Origin: CAJQLB01 sp041392065
GTDB lineage: Bacteria; Bacteroidota; Bacteroidia; Flavobacteriales; Flavobacteriaceae
Direction: 5' to 3'
Assembly (NCBI GenBank): GCA_041392065.1
Contig: JAWKMU010000001.1
Coordinates: 558,001-622,000 of the forward strand
DNA length: 64,000 nt
The position numbers were made by a program, and so were the translations under genes. Each line of letters opens with the position of its first letter. The stretch's first letter is position 1. Under the pieces are notes generated by a model that was given only the letters and a program-made list of their open reading frames with translations, was not told the origin of the DNA and searched no databases. This document shows positions 15,511-24,184 of this stretch, piece by piece.

Positions 15511-17979
15511 TTAGAAGATTCCTCCTCCTTGCGTTTCGTTGTCGTCTCTTTGCTTACGAGATTTTGCTCTGTACTTACCACCACCAAAACGATAGTTTAA
15601 ACCAACACTCCAAATGTTGCTTTCCCAATTAAACTCTACATCTTGTCTAAATGGTCTGTAAGCATCAGCCGCAAATTTCATTGTATTGAACACATCATTG
15701 TAATTAAAGCTAAAGGTTGCTTTGCTATCTAAGAAGGTATAACGCATTCCTAAGTTTACAAAATACATTGGGTCTACATCAAACTGAATGCTTTGATTAG
15801 TGCCTCTGTAAAAACCAAATGCTGTAAACGATAAACTTTTGCTTGCACTAAAATTGTTAAATATTCTAAAGTTGTAAGCAACGTTATCTACAGAAACAGA
15901 TTCTAAAACAATATCAGCTTCTGTAGCTGTTTCTGCTGGTGCAGTTAAACGCTCACTAATACTTTTTTGCGTTTGAGAATACAAATCAAAACTAGCATTC
16001 AAGCTCCACCATTTTGTAGGACGATAGTTGCTTGATAGCTCAAAACCATAAGATGAGGTATTGTTAAAGTTATCATCGGTTAAAATCAATCGGTTAAAAT
16101 CGGCTCTATCTACCAACACAACAGTTGAAATTTCATCATTGATGCTTCTGTAAAACACTCCAGCAGTTATGTTTCCTTTTTCAAGATTTCTGGTGTAGTT
16201 TACTTCAAAAGAGTTGGTAAACTGTGGTAATAAATCTTGATTTCCAAACTTAGAGATTAAAGGCGTGTTAAACTCAGGCAAAGGGTTTACCTGACTAACT
16301 CCTGGTCTGTCAACACGTCTACTATAACTTAATTGATAAGAGTTTTTCTCTGAAGCATTATAAGTAATAAAGGCCGAAGGATATACTTGAAAATAATCAT
16401 TGGTAAAAGGGATTTCGGTTACAGCATCATTTGTAAGGTCAGTTTCTTTAGCAAAAGACTCTTCTTTTACGCCTTCAGCTCTTAAACCTAATTGAATGTT
16501 CCACTTATTAATTTGCTTGCTATAATTAGCATAAGCCGAGTATATGTCTCTGCTATAATCAAAATAGGTAAGTGAAGGTATATAATCGCCATCTATGTTT
16601 TGTGAACGACCATCAGATTCATAATCAATAATATTGTTAAACAATCTGGCTTGTAAACCAAATTCTAATTTTGAATTTTCAGATAAAGGATCTACATAAT
16701 CTATGTTAATAGATGTATTGTCTCTTTCTGTATCAGTAAGCTCAAAAAAGTTAGGTCTATTATTTGCCGAACCAGAAAAAAGGTTGTTTGTATCTGAATC
16801 GCCTTCATAAACATTATAGTCTACTTCAACTTCTAAATTTCTACCTTCTTTATCAAATTTATGTACATAATTAAAGTTGTACTGATCAGAGTTATTATCG
16901 CCTCCATTTGTTATTAACTGATTTTGAGAAGTATTATCATTGTAAAAAATATTGGTTTCAGCATTAGTCCCACCATCAAAAATATTTTTGCTTCCAAAAA
17001 CAGAAATTGTGTTTTTGTCGTCTAAATAAAAATCTACGCCTAATTTAAACACATGCGACTTACGTTTATCTAAAATATCTACCAATTGTAACGTGTTTTG
17101 CTCAACTCTGTTTATTGAACCATAGTTTACATTTTTTGAAATGTTGTTGCTATAATTTCCATAAAAGTTGAACTTACCATTTCTGTAATTTAGGTTTAAA
17201 GAACTATTGAATTTTGGTTCTAATTCATAACTCAAATTGGTGCTTAAATTACCATTAAACCCAATCATCGTGTTTTTGTGTAACACAATATTAATAATAC
17301 CACTCATACCATCTGGATCATATTTTGCTGATGGATTTGTGATTAACTCTACCGATTTAATAGCACTTGAAGGGATTTGTTTTAGTAGTTGAGCTGTTGG
17401 AATGTTTGACAATTTTCCATCTACCATGACACGAACATTTTGGTTACCTCTTAAACTAATGTCTCCAGTTTGAGCATCAACACTTACAGAAGGAATACCA
17501 ACCATAAGTTCAGAAGCAGTTCCAGAAGCAGCAAGGTCTTTACCAATATTGATTACTTTTCTGTCTACTTTTTGCTGTATGGTTGAGGTTTCGGCAACAA
17601 CAGTTACTTCGTCCAAACTTGCAGCTTCTTCAACAAGTCTAAGTTCTCCCAAATCGAATTTTGTGTTTTCAGGAGTAATATTTAAATCCTTTATAATAGA
17701 TTTATAACCAATATATTGCACAGTTACAGTAATTTTTCCTTCAGGGATTTTAGTAATTTTGAAGGTTCCATCGTCTTGGGTTATACTTCCAGTAACAATT
17801 TCGCCCTTTTCATTTTTTATAATGATATTTACATAAGGAAGAGGTTCATTAAGTACATCGTCTAATACCTTTCCAGATATAGATCCATCTACTAATTTGT
17901 TTTCAGATTTTAAATTGTTTGCAAATGTGTTTTGTACGGAAAGTAACACCAAAACACACAGAGTGATCAGTTTTTTCAT
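15511..17979 (-). CDS. TonB-dependent-receptor-like outer membrane beta-barrel protein
   Basis: 822 residues. A signal peptide (1-20) precedes a CarboxypepD_reg domain (about 30-115, GSISGKVLDDVLNEPLPYVN). A plug domain follows (about 130-235) with RVMVDGKLSNIPTAQLLKQ and the conserved SVELITNPSAKYDPDGMSG. The remaining 570 residues are a strand-rich barrel ending ETQGGGIF after a basic patch. This matches the 'outer membrane beta-barrel' TonB receptor subgroup common in Bacteroidota. It probably transports or binds an unidentified ligand in the outer membrane. No SusD partner is adjacent. It stands alone between a terminator and a divergent CoA-binding gene. Confidence 0.88.
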   Translation of the reverse strand: MKKLITLCVLVLLSVQNTFANNLKSENKLVDGSISGKVLDDVLNEPLPYVNIIIKNEKGEIVTGSITQDDGTFKITKIPEGKITVTVQYIGYKSIIKDLNITPENTKFDLGELRLVEEAASLDEVTVVAETSTIQQKVDRKVINIGKDLAASGTASELMVGIPSVSVDAQTGDISLRGNQNVRVMVDGKLSNIPTAQLLKQIPSSAIKSVELITNPSAKYDPDGMSGIINIVLHKNTMIGFNGNLSTNLSYELEPKFNSSLNLNYRNGKFNFYGNYSNNISKNVNYGSINRVEQNTLQLVDILDKRKSHVFKLGVDFYLDDKNTISVFGSKNIFDGGTNAETNIFYNDNTSQNQLITNGGDNNSDQYNFNYVHKFDKEGRNLEVEVDYNVYEGDSDTNNLFSGSANNRPNFFELTDTERDNTSINIDYVDPLSENSKLEFGLQARLFNNIIDYESDGRSQNIDGDYIPSLTYFDYSRDIYSAYANYSKQINKWNIQLGLRAEGVKEESFAKETDLTNDAVTEIPFTNDYFQVYPSAFITYNASEKNSYQLSYSRRVDRPGVSQVNPLPEFNTPLISKFGNQDLLPQFTNSFEVNYTRNLEKGNITAGVFYRSINDEISTVVLVDRADFNRLILTDDNFNNTSSYGFELSSNYRPTKWWSLNASFDLYSQTQKSISERLTAPAETATEADIVLESVSVDNVAYNFRIFNNFSASKSLSFTAFGFYRGTNQSIQFDVDPMYFVNLGMRYTFLDSKATFSFNYNDVFNTMKFAADAYRPFRQDVEFNWESNIWSVGLNYRFGGGKYRAKSRKQRDDNETQGGGIF

Positions 17980-18104
17980 TGTTTTTTGATTGATTGATTT
18001 AGTCTATTTTTATAAATGCTTTTACTACATTTATACCTAACAGACGACCAATTACTTTTCATGTTACTTTTTTTAACATGCATTAACATTTTTTTAACAA
18101 ACGC

Positions 18105-18464
18105 ATGAAGAAAACCTTAGTTTTTGGAGCATCATTAAAACCCAATAGATATTCCTATTATGTAATTCAACGCTTAGTAGCAAACAATCAAGAAGTTGTA
18201 GCTTTTGGTTTGAGAGAAGGTGATGTTGATGGTGTACCTATTGATACTACTTTAAAGCCTTATAGTAATATTGATACTGTTACACTTTACTTAAATGCTG
18301 AAAGGCAAAAAGAGTATTATAATTATATCATAGGTTTAAAACCAAAGAGAGTTATCTTTAATCCAGGAACAGAAAATCCTGAATTTTACAAGTTGCTGGA
18401 AGACAATGGTATTCGTTTTGAAATTGCCTGCACCTTGGTATTACTTTCTACGAATCAGTATTAA
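18105..18464 (+). CDS. CoA-binding domain protein
   Basis: 119 residues. The N-terminus KKTLVFGASLKPNRYSYYVIQRL is the Rossmann-type nucleotide loop of the CoA_binding_2 family, and VIFNPGTENPEFYKLLEDNG is the second conserved segment. Small YccU-like proteins of this family bind CoA or a related nucleotide in the cytoplasm; physiological role unknown. It is a single gene convergent with the symporter at 18513. The 48-bp gap contains several copies of CTTAAAG or TACTTAAA without clear function. Confidence 0.85.
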   Translation: MKKTLVFGASLKPNRYSYYVIQRLVANNQEVVAFGLREGDVDGVPIDTTLKPYSNIDTVTLYLNAERQKEYYNYIIGLKPKRVIFNPGTENPEFYKLLEDNGIRFEIACTLVLLSTNQY

Positions 18465-18512
18465 AAGTGCCTAAAGTTGTTAATACTTAAAGTACTTAAA
18501 ATTATTTATGTT

Positions 18513-19994
18513 TTAGTTGCTTAAAGCTTCAGGTTTAGATTTTTTTCTTATCAATAATAGACCAATAAAGGTTAGTAGACCATTTATTGGTAATAACTCG
18601 TAACCCAAAACATAACCACCAATTTTTTCAGCTGGAATCTTTGCAATAATTGTAATAAGAATTACAGAGCATACAGCAACTATCCAAACATACTTGTCTT
18701 TGACTTGATACTTGGTAAAAATTCCGAAGGCAAATAAACCAAGTAATGGTCCATAAGTGTAACCAGCTACAGTAAGCAAACTATCAATAACATTACTTGT
18801 TAGTACATATTTAAAAATAATAATCACTATAACAAGCATAACACTCATACCAATATGTGCTTTTTTACGTATGCTTTTTTGTTGCTCTTTTGGTTTTTTT
18901 TCTATGTTTAAAAAGTCTACACAAAGAGAAGTAGTTAACGAAGTTAAAGCACTATCAGCACTACTGTAAGCAGCAGCAATCAATCCTAACATAAAAGTTA
19001 TGGCAAGAGTAATTCCTAATCCACTGTTTAGAGCAATTTCTGGGAATAACAAATCGGTTCTTGGCTTACCATCCATTAAAGGCATTGCAATGTTATGTTC
19101 GTTCGCATAGATGTACAATAAAGCACCTAACAACATGAATAAAAATGTAACAATGACAAGAACAACACTAAAGGACACCATATTTTTTTGAGCATCTTTC
19201 AATGACTTGCACGTTAGGTTTTTTTGCATCATGTCTTGGTCTAAACCTGTCATGCAAATAGTAATAAACATTCCACCAACAAACGATTTGAGGAAATGAC
19301 TTCGCTCCAAAAAGCTATCTGTAACAAATACTTTGCTGTATTCTTTTAATTCACTAGAAGCTAAAAACTCGCCAAAACTCCATCCTAAACTTTCATTAAT
19401 AAAGTAAATAGACAAGATTACTGCCACAATCATAAACAATGTCTGTAAGGTATCTGTCCAAACAATGGTTTTTATACCACCTTTATTTGTGTAAATCCAG
19501 ATAAGTAATATCGAAATTACAACAGTCACCTCAAAAGGAACATTCCAGGCATTAAAAACAAATTGTTGCAATACAATAGCAACTAAAAACAACCTGAATG
19601 AGGCTCCAAGTACTCTTGAAAGGAAGAAGAAAAAAGCACCTGTTTTATGGCTAACTACACCAAAGCGTTGTAATAAATATTCATAAATTGAGGTAACATT
19701 AAGGTTATAGTAAATGGGTAATAGTACATATGCAACCACAAAATAACCAAACATATAACCTAAAACCACTTGAAAATAGCTAAACTGTGAGCCCTCAATC
19801 CAACCAGGAACCGAAATAAACGTTACACCAGAAAGCGAAGCACCAACCATTCCAAAAGCGACAACATACCAAGGGCTTTGTTTTCCAGCCTTAAAGAAAT
19901 CGTCGTTATTATCATTTTTTCCAGTGAAATAAGAGATGAGAATGAGCACACCAAAATAGGCTGCTATTAAAATGAGAATTTGTGCTGCGTTCAT
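18513..19994 (-). CDS. Sodium:solute symporter (SSS family)
   Basis: 493 residues with about 13 hydrophobic helices. SSS-family signatures are the early MVGASLSGVTFISVPGWI region in helix 2 and LIAAAYSSADSALTSLTTSL in helix 9, which contains the Na2-site serines. It uses the sodium gradient to take up an organic solute such as a sugar, amino acid or sialic acid; the substrate cannot be read from the sequence. The C-terminus is short and polar. Its promoter lies inside a repeat element shared with the exonuclease gene at 24185. Likely monocistronic. Confidence 0.92.
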   Translation of the reverse strand: MNAAQILILIAAYFGVLILISYFTGKNDNNDDFFKAGKQSPWYVVAFGMVGASLSGVTFISVPGWIEGSQFSYFQVVLGYMFGYFVVAYVLLPIYYNLNVTSIYEYLLQRFGVVSHKTGAFFFFLSRVLGASFRLFLVAIVLQQFVFNAWNVPFEVTVVISILLIWIYTNKGGIKTIVWTDTLQTLFMIVAVILSIYFINESLGWSFGEFLASSELKEYSKVFVTDSFLERSHFLKSFVGGMFITICMTGLDQDMMQKNLTCKSLKDAQKNMVSFSVVLVIVTFLFMLLGALLYIYANEHNIAMPLMDGKPRTDLLFPEIALNSGLGITLAITFMLGLIAAAYSSADSALTSLTTSLCVDFLNIEKKPKEQQKSIRKKAHIGMSVMLVIVIIIFKYVLTSNVIDSLLTVAGYTYGPLLGLFAFGIFTKYQVKDKYVWIVAVCSVILITIIAKIPAEKIGGYVLGYELLPINGLLTFIGLLLIRKKSKPEALSN

Positions 19995-20020
19995 AGAAGA
20001 TTGAATTTGCTTTCAAATTA

Positions 20021-20159
20021 CAAAAGTACATGAATTTTATCATTTGGAAATTCAGAAACCAAATGATAAAATTATATGGACTAGCAAGGCGATTACTGAA
20101 GTGAAACTAAATTTTGTACTTTCTTTAAGACAAAATTTAGTTTTTACAGAAGAAATTAA
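20021..20159 (-). repeat. Dispersed promoter-bearing repeat, copy A (upstream of the symporter)
   Basis: Read on the minus strand, this 139-bp segment aligns along its length with 24023-24164 on the plus strand. Both start with TTCTTCTGTAAAAACTAAAT, contain an internal inverted repeat (ACTAAATTTTGT with ACAAAATTTAGT) and end in ATTCATGTACTTTTG. The shared sequence stops at the -7 box TACTTTTG (20028-20021), 26 nt before the symporter ATG. Copy A also has a 14-bp hairpin, ATTTTATCATTTGG with CCAAATGATAAAAT (20034-20072), that is degenerate in copy B. Confidence 0.75.
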
Positions 20160-20239
20160 AAAAATCAAAATCCAAATTAAGATAAAAACTTGACTAAAGA
20201 TTGCAATTCAAGTTCAGAATAAATTGTAAATTCGTCCCA

Positions 20240-20857
20240 ATGGAATTCTCATCAAAATTACTACAAAACGCTGTTAACGAAATCGCCCAATTACCAGGAA
20301 TTGGTAAGCGTACGGCTTTACGTTTAGTGCTACATTTAATGCGTCAACCTAATGACCAAACTAAACATTTAACAGATGCACTTACCAAGATGCGTAATGA
20401 TATTAAGTTTTGTAAAAGTTGTCACAATATTAGCGATGTTGATGTTTGTGAAATATGTGCCAATCCACATCGAGATAAGGAGATTATTTGCGTAGTTGAA
20501 GATATTAGAGATGTTATGGCAATTGAAGGCACAAGCTCTTTTAGAGGATTGTATCATGTACTTGGAGGAAAAATTTCACCTATGGATGGCATTGGTCCAC
20601 ACGATTTAAATATAGCTTCGTTGGTAGAAAAAGTAAAACAAGGCGATATAAAAGAGCTTATTTTTGCCTTGAGCTCAACTATGGAAGGCGATACAACAAA
20701 CTTCTATATTTATAGACAAATACAAGATTATAACGTGATAACATCTACTATTGCAAGAGGAATTTCAGTAGGTGACGAATTGGAATATGCTGACGAGATT
20801 ACCCTTGGCAGAAGCATTACTAATAGAATTCCATTTGAAATTTCTTTAAAATCATAA
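20240..20857 (+). CDS. recR: Recombination protein RecR
   Basis: Start set at MEFSSKLLQNAVNEIAQLPG (205 residues), matching the usual RecR N-terminus; an upstream in-frame ATG would add 13 atypical residues. Features are the helix-hairpin-helix LPGIGKRTALRLVLHL (18-33), the C4 zinc finger with Cys58, Cys61, Cys70 and Cys73, and the Toprim domain beginning ICVVEDIRDVMAIEGT. RecR acts with RecO and RecF to load RecA at gaps. The ATG is only 5 nt after a -7-like TAAATTCG, so the leader is very short. The next gene starts directly after its stop. Confidence 0.96.
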   Translation: MEFSSKLLQNAVNEIAQLPGIGKRTALRLVLHLMRQPNDQTKHLTDALTKMRNDIKFCKSCHNISDVDVCEICANPHRDKEIICVVEDIRDVMAIEGTSSFRGLYHVLGGKISPMDGIGPHDLNIASLVEKVKQGDIKELIFALSSTMEGDTTNFYIYRQIQDYNVITSTIARGISVGDELEYADEITLGRSITNRIPFEISLKS

Positions 20858-21964
20858 ATGGAACTTTCGGTTGTAATACTTAACTACAATGTAAAATTCT
20901 TTTTAGAGCTCTGTTTAAAAAGTGTTGAGCAAGCTATTACTGAAATTGATGCCGAAATTATTGTAATTGATAATAATTCGACTGATGGTAGTTGCGACAT
21001 GGTGAAACAAAAATTTCCTTCCGTTACTTTAATTTCTAATCAAGACAACCTAGGTTTTGCAAAAGCCAATAATCAAGGTGTAAAAGTTGCAAAAGGCGAG
21101 TTTATCTGTATTTTAAATCCTGATACAGTAGTTGCCGAAGACACCTTTTTAAAACTTATTGAGTTTGCTAAATCTAAACCCAATTTAGGAGCTATTGGCT
21201 GTAAGCTTATTGATGGTTCTGGTAAATTTTTACCAGAAAGTAAGCGTAATATTCCTGTGGTTAGAGTTGCCTTGCAAAAAATGTTCGGAAGCGGAAAAAA
21301 CTATTATGCTAACCAAATTAAAGACAATGAAATAGGAAAGGTGGATGTCTTGGTTGGAGCTTTTATGCTTTTAAGAAAGGACACCTACAATCAGGTTAAT
21401 GGTTTTGACGAAGACTATTTTATGTATGGTGAAGATATTGATTTGTCTTACAAACTTCTGCAAGCAGGTTTTCAAAACTATTACTATGGAGAAACTACAT
21501 GCATCCATTATAAAGGCGAAAGTACAACTAAGAACAGCACTTACACGAAACGGTTTTATAAGGCCATGAAACTGTTTTACGAGAAGCATTTTAAAACCAA
21601 TCTGTTGTTTGATGCTTTGGTTATGCTTGGCATTAACTTTGCTCCTCTCTTTGGAAGAAAAACAGCTTCAGAAGTATTTCAACCAGAACACTATTATTTT
21701 ATTTCGGAATCTAAAAATGAGGCAATAGAAACTATTTTGAATAAAAAAGTGTATGTCCAAAATCACACAAAGGAGATTAAACCAAAGTCTGAAATTATTT
21801 TTGATGCTAATTTTTTATCATACAAAGACATTATCAATAATTTCGAAAAACTGAACTCTCCAAACCAGCTGAGTTTTAAAATTCTACCAAAAAAATCAGA
21901 CTTTATCATTGGTAGCAATGATGCTGTTAATAGAGGAGAAGTGATTCATTTGCATCAGAATTAA
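20858..21964 (+). CDS. Glycosyltransferase family 2 protein
   Basis: 368 residues. The GT-A fold begins with SVVILNYNVKFFLELCLKSV and IIVIDNNSTDGSCDMV. The metal-binding region ICILNPDTVVAED and the acceptor-side EDYFMYGEDIDLSYKLLQAG are typical of rhamnosyltransferase-like GT2 enzymes (WbbL type). It probably adds a sugar to a lipid-linked surface glycan on the cytoplasmic face. The C-terminal 130 residues are not obviously transmembrane. It follows recR with no gap, so it depends on that transcript. Confidence 0.9.
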   Translation: MELSVVILNYNVKFFLELCLKSVEQAITEIDAEIIVIDNNSTDGSCDMVKQKFPSVTLISNQDNLGFAKANNQGVKVAKGEFICILNPDTVVAEDTFLKLIEFAKSKPNLGAIGCKLIDGSGKFLPESKRNIPVVRVALQKMFGSGKNYYANQIKDNEIGKVDVLVGAFMLLRKDTYNQVNGFDEDYFMYGEDIDLSYKLLQAGFQNYYYGETTCIHYKGESTTKNSTYTKRFYKAMKLFYEKHFKTNLLFDALVMLGINFAPLFGRKTASEVFQPEHYYFISESKNEAIETILNKKVYVQNHTKEIKPKSEIIFDANFLSYKDIINNFEKLNSPNQLSFKILPKKSDFIIGSNDAVNRGEVIHLHQN

Positions 21965-21999
21965 TTGAAAGAAGTTCAATAAACTAATTGATTTTTCAT

Positions 22000-22007
22000 T
22001 AATTTTG
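22000..22007 (+). promoter_or_regulatory. -7 promoter box of the E2 gene
   Basis: TAATTTTG matches the Bacteroidota -7 consensus TAnnTTTG and lies 37 nt before the ATG at 22045. The -33 element is weak (TTC at the expected distance). Confidence 0.45.
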
Positions 22008-22044
22008 CACTCAGAAACCTAAAAACCGCTTTTGCATTATAGAT

Positions 22045-23394
22045 ATGGCAAAATTTGAACTTAAGTTACCAAAAATGGGAGAGAGCGTTGCTGAAGCAAC
22101 CATAACATCATGGCTTAAAGAAGTAGGAGATACTATCGAAGCAGATGAAGCTGTACTTGAAATTGCTACAGATAAGGTAGATAGCGAAGTGCCAAGTGAA
22201 GTTGAAGGTGTTTTAGTTGAAAAGCTTTTTAATGTTGATGATGTTGTGCAAGTTGGGCAAACTATTGCTGTGATAGAAACCGAAGGCGAAACAAAAGCAA
22301 GTACTTCTGCACCAACTCAAGAAGTCCCAGAACAAAAAGAAGAACCAAAAGCAACTCCTGAAGTGATTCAGGTAGCTGAAACCGTTGTTGCTGCTAAGGC
22401 AGTTGCTGCTCCAATAGTTACGTCTGGTGATCGTTTTTATTCACCATTGGTTAGAAATATAGCCAGTAAAGAAGGTGTTTCTCAAGCAGAATTGGATGCT
22501 ATTGCTGGAACAGGAAGCGAAGGTCGTGTCACAAAAAATGATATTCTTGCTTATATAGAAAATAGAGAAAATCAACCTGCTGCTCCTGCAACTCCTAAAG
22601 TGGAACCAGTTCAATCTAATGGTATAGCAAATGTGCCAACCCAAGCTCCAGAAGTGAAACAAGTACAACCAGCAATCAGTTCTGGTGAAGATGAGATAAT
22701 TGAGATGAGCCGAATGGGTAAATTGGTGGCCAAGCATATGGTTGATTCTGTTCAAACGTCTGCTCATGTGCAAAGTTTTATTGAAGCAGATGTGACTAAA
22801 ATATGGAATTGGAGAAATAAGGTGAAAGACACGTTTCAGAAACGTGAAGGTGAAAACTTAACTTTTACACCAATATTTATGGAAGCTGTTGCTAAAGCAT
22901 TACGTGATTTTCCAATGATGAATATTTCGGTTCAAGGTGACAATATCATTAAGAAAAAGAACATTAATCTTGGTATGGCAGCTGCTTTACCTGATGGCAA
23001 CTTAATTGTTCCTGTGATAAAAAATGCAGACCAATTGAATTTAATTGGTATGACCAAGCAAGTGAATGACTTAGCCAATCGTGCAAGATTGAATCAGTTA
23101 AAACCAGACGATATACAAGGTGGCACCTATACTGTAACCAATGTTGGAACCTTTGGTAGTATTATGGGAACACCAATTATCAATCAACCACAAGTTGGTA
23201 TTTTGGCACTTGGAGCCATTCGTAAAGTGCCAGCAGTAATAGAAACTTCAGAAGGCGATTTTATTGGCATACGTTACAAAATGTTTATGTCACACTCTTA
23301 TGACCATCGAGTAGTTAATGGAGCACTTGGAGGACAGTTTGTAAAAGCTGTAAAAGATTACTTAGAAGCTTGGGACAGTAATAGAGAAATTTAA
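22045..23394 (+). CDS. 2-oxo acid dehydrogenase E2 (dihydrolipoamide acyltransferase)
   Basis: 449 residues. The lipoyl domain (1-80) carries the lipoylated Lys44 in ATDKVDSE. A Pro/Ala/Glu-rich linker leads to the E3-binding domain (about 132-173, SPLVRNIASKEGVS). The catalytic domain (about 225-449) has His421 in YDHRVVNGALGG. The residue usually Asp in the HxxxDG motif is Asn425 here. E2 forms the core that transfers acyl groups to CoA in pyruvate, 2-oxoglutarate or branched-chain complexes. Genes for E1 and E3 are not adjacent; branched-chain is a fair guess but not proven. Confidence 0.92.
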   Translation: MAKFELKLPKMGESVAEATITSWLKEVGDTIEADEAVLEIATDKVDSEVPSEVEGVLVEKLFNVDDVVQVGQTIAVIETEGETKASTSAPTQEVPEQKEEPKATPEVIQVAETVVAAKAVAAPIVTSGDRFYSPLVRNIASKEGVSQAELDAIAGTGSEGRVTKNDILAYIENRENQPAAPATPKVEPVQSNGIANVPTQAPEVKQVQPAISSGEDEIIEMSRMGKLVAKHMVDSVQTSAHVQSFIEADVTKIWNWRNKVKDTFQKREGENLTFTPIFMEAVAKALRDFPMMNISVQGDNIIKKKNINLGMAAALPDGNLIVPVIKNADQLNLIGMTKQVNDLANRARLNQLKPDDIQGGTYTVTNVGTFGSIMGTPIINQPQVGILALGAIRKVPAVIETSEGDFIGIRYKMFMSHSYDHRVVNGALGGQFVKAVKDYLEAWDSNREI

Positions 23395-23403
23395 TATTTC
23401 ATA

Positions 23404-23430
23404 TTGTCACACTGAGCTTGTCGAAGTGAG
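23404..23430. repeat. REP-like dispersed fragment after the E2 gene
   Basis: TTGTCACACTGAGCTTGTCG and the following AAGTGAG form a short element 10 nt after the E2 stop. It shares the TGTCAC-xTGAGC...GTCGAA pattern with 29066-29093 after ftsY and with the arms of the hairpin at 15264-15372. Confidence 0.55.
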
Positions 23431-23445
23431 GCAAGAATAAATAAT

Positions 23446-23476
23446 AAAAAAGCACAGATTTGTACTGTGCTTTTTT
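23446..23476. terminator. Bidirectional intrinsic terminator between E2 and the convergent lipoprotein gene
   Basis: AAAAAAGCACAG, loop ATTTGTA, CTGTGCTTTTTT: a perfect 12-bp stem with A and T runs on both sides, placed between two convergent stops. Confidence 0.85.
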
Positions 23477-23494
23477 TATTGATATAGTTTAATA

Positions 23495-23899
23495 TTATTC
23501 TTCTACAAAATGAAAAATATAACCATCATCGAAAACATTTGGATTAGGATCTATAAATACGACGAGTTCCCCTTGATAAGGAGTTACTCTAAAAACTTTA
23601 GAACTTCCTTGATATGTGAATACTAAGGTGTCGGTTGTCATTGTATAAGGATATTCTCCAGTAAAATAAGGAACCTGAGGTTCAAGATTATTAGTAATAT
23701 TAAGCATACCATTAGTTTCATTGAAACTCCATGTCACTTCTCCTGGATTTGGTGTTATATTCGGTGAATTTACTAATCTAAATTTAGTCAAAATCCAATT
23801 TATAGTATCCTCAGGTTCAGGTTCGGTAACATCTTCATTATTACAGGACAATAGAAATAGAGTTAAAAGGACTATGATGCTAAATTTAAAAAATTTCAT
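23495..23899 (-). CDS. Small lipoprotein, lipocalin-like size, unknown function
   Basis: Start set at MKFFKFSIIVLLTLFLLSCNN, two codons inside the longest frame, giving a lipoprotein signal with Cys19. The 134-residue protein has an acidic linker (EPEPED) and then a strand-rich domain with WSFNETNGMLNITNN and YTMTTDTLVFTYQG, reminiscent of the lipocalin-like lipoproteins common in flavobacteria. No ligand-binding residues can be named. It is a single gene, convergent with E2. Confidence 0.72.
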   Translation of the reverse strand: MKFFKFSIIVLLTLFLLSCNNEDVTEPEPEDTINWILTKFRLVNSPNITPNPGEVTWSFNETNGMLNITNNLEPQVPYFTGEYPYTMTTDTLVFTYQGSSKVFRVTPYQGELVVFIDPNPNVFDDGYIFHFVEE

Positions 23900-24022
23900 A
23901 ATCAATGCTATTTAAATATTAATAGAAAAGTTCGTCTTAAACTTAAACTAAGTTAGTTAATTTATTTAATAAATTAAATATAAGGTTTTTTAAAACCCGA
24001 CCCTCTTTTTTGTTTATTCTCG

Positions 24023-24164
24023 TTACCTTTCTTCTGTAAAAACTAAATCTTGTCTTGTATAAAATACAAAATTTAGTTTTACATCAGTAACCACTTCGTT
24101 AGTACATGTAATTTTTTAATTTGTTTTTTGTGAATATCCAAAAGAAAAAATTCATGTACTTTTG
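24023..24164 (+). repeat. Dispersed promoter-bearing repeat, copy B (upstream of the exonuclease)
   Basis: This 142-bp plus-strand segment is homologous to copy A (20021-20159, minus strand) from TTCTTCTGTAAAAACTAAAT to ATTCATGTACTTTTG. The inverted-repeat centre and the 3' promoter end are the best conserved parts. The match ends at the -7 box TACTTTTG (24157-24164), 20 nt before the exonuclease ATG. The rest of the gap, 23900-24022, shows only A/T-rich sequence. Confidence 0.75.
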
Positions 24165-24184
24165 CATTTCAAAATTGTTGATTA

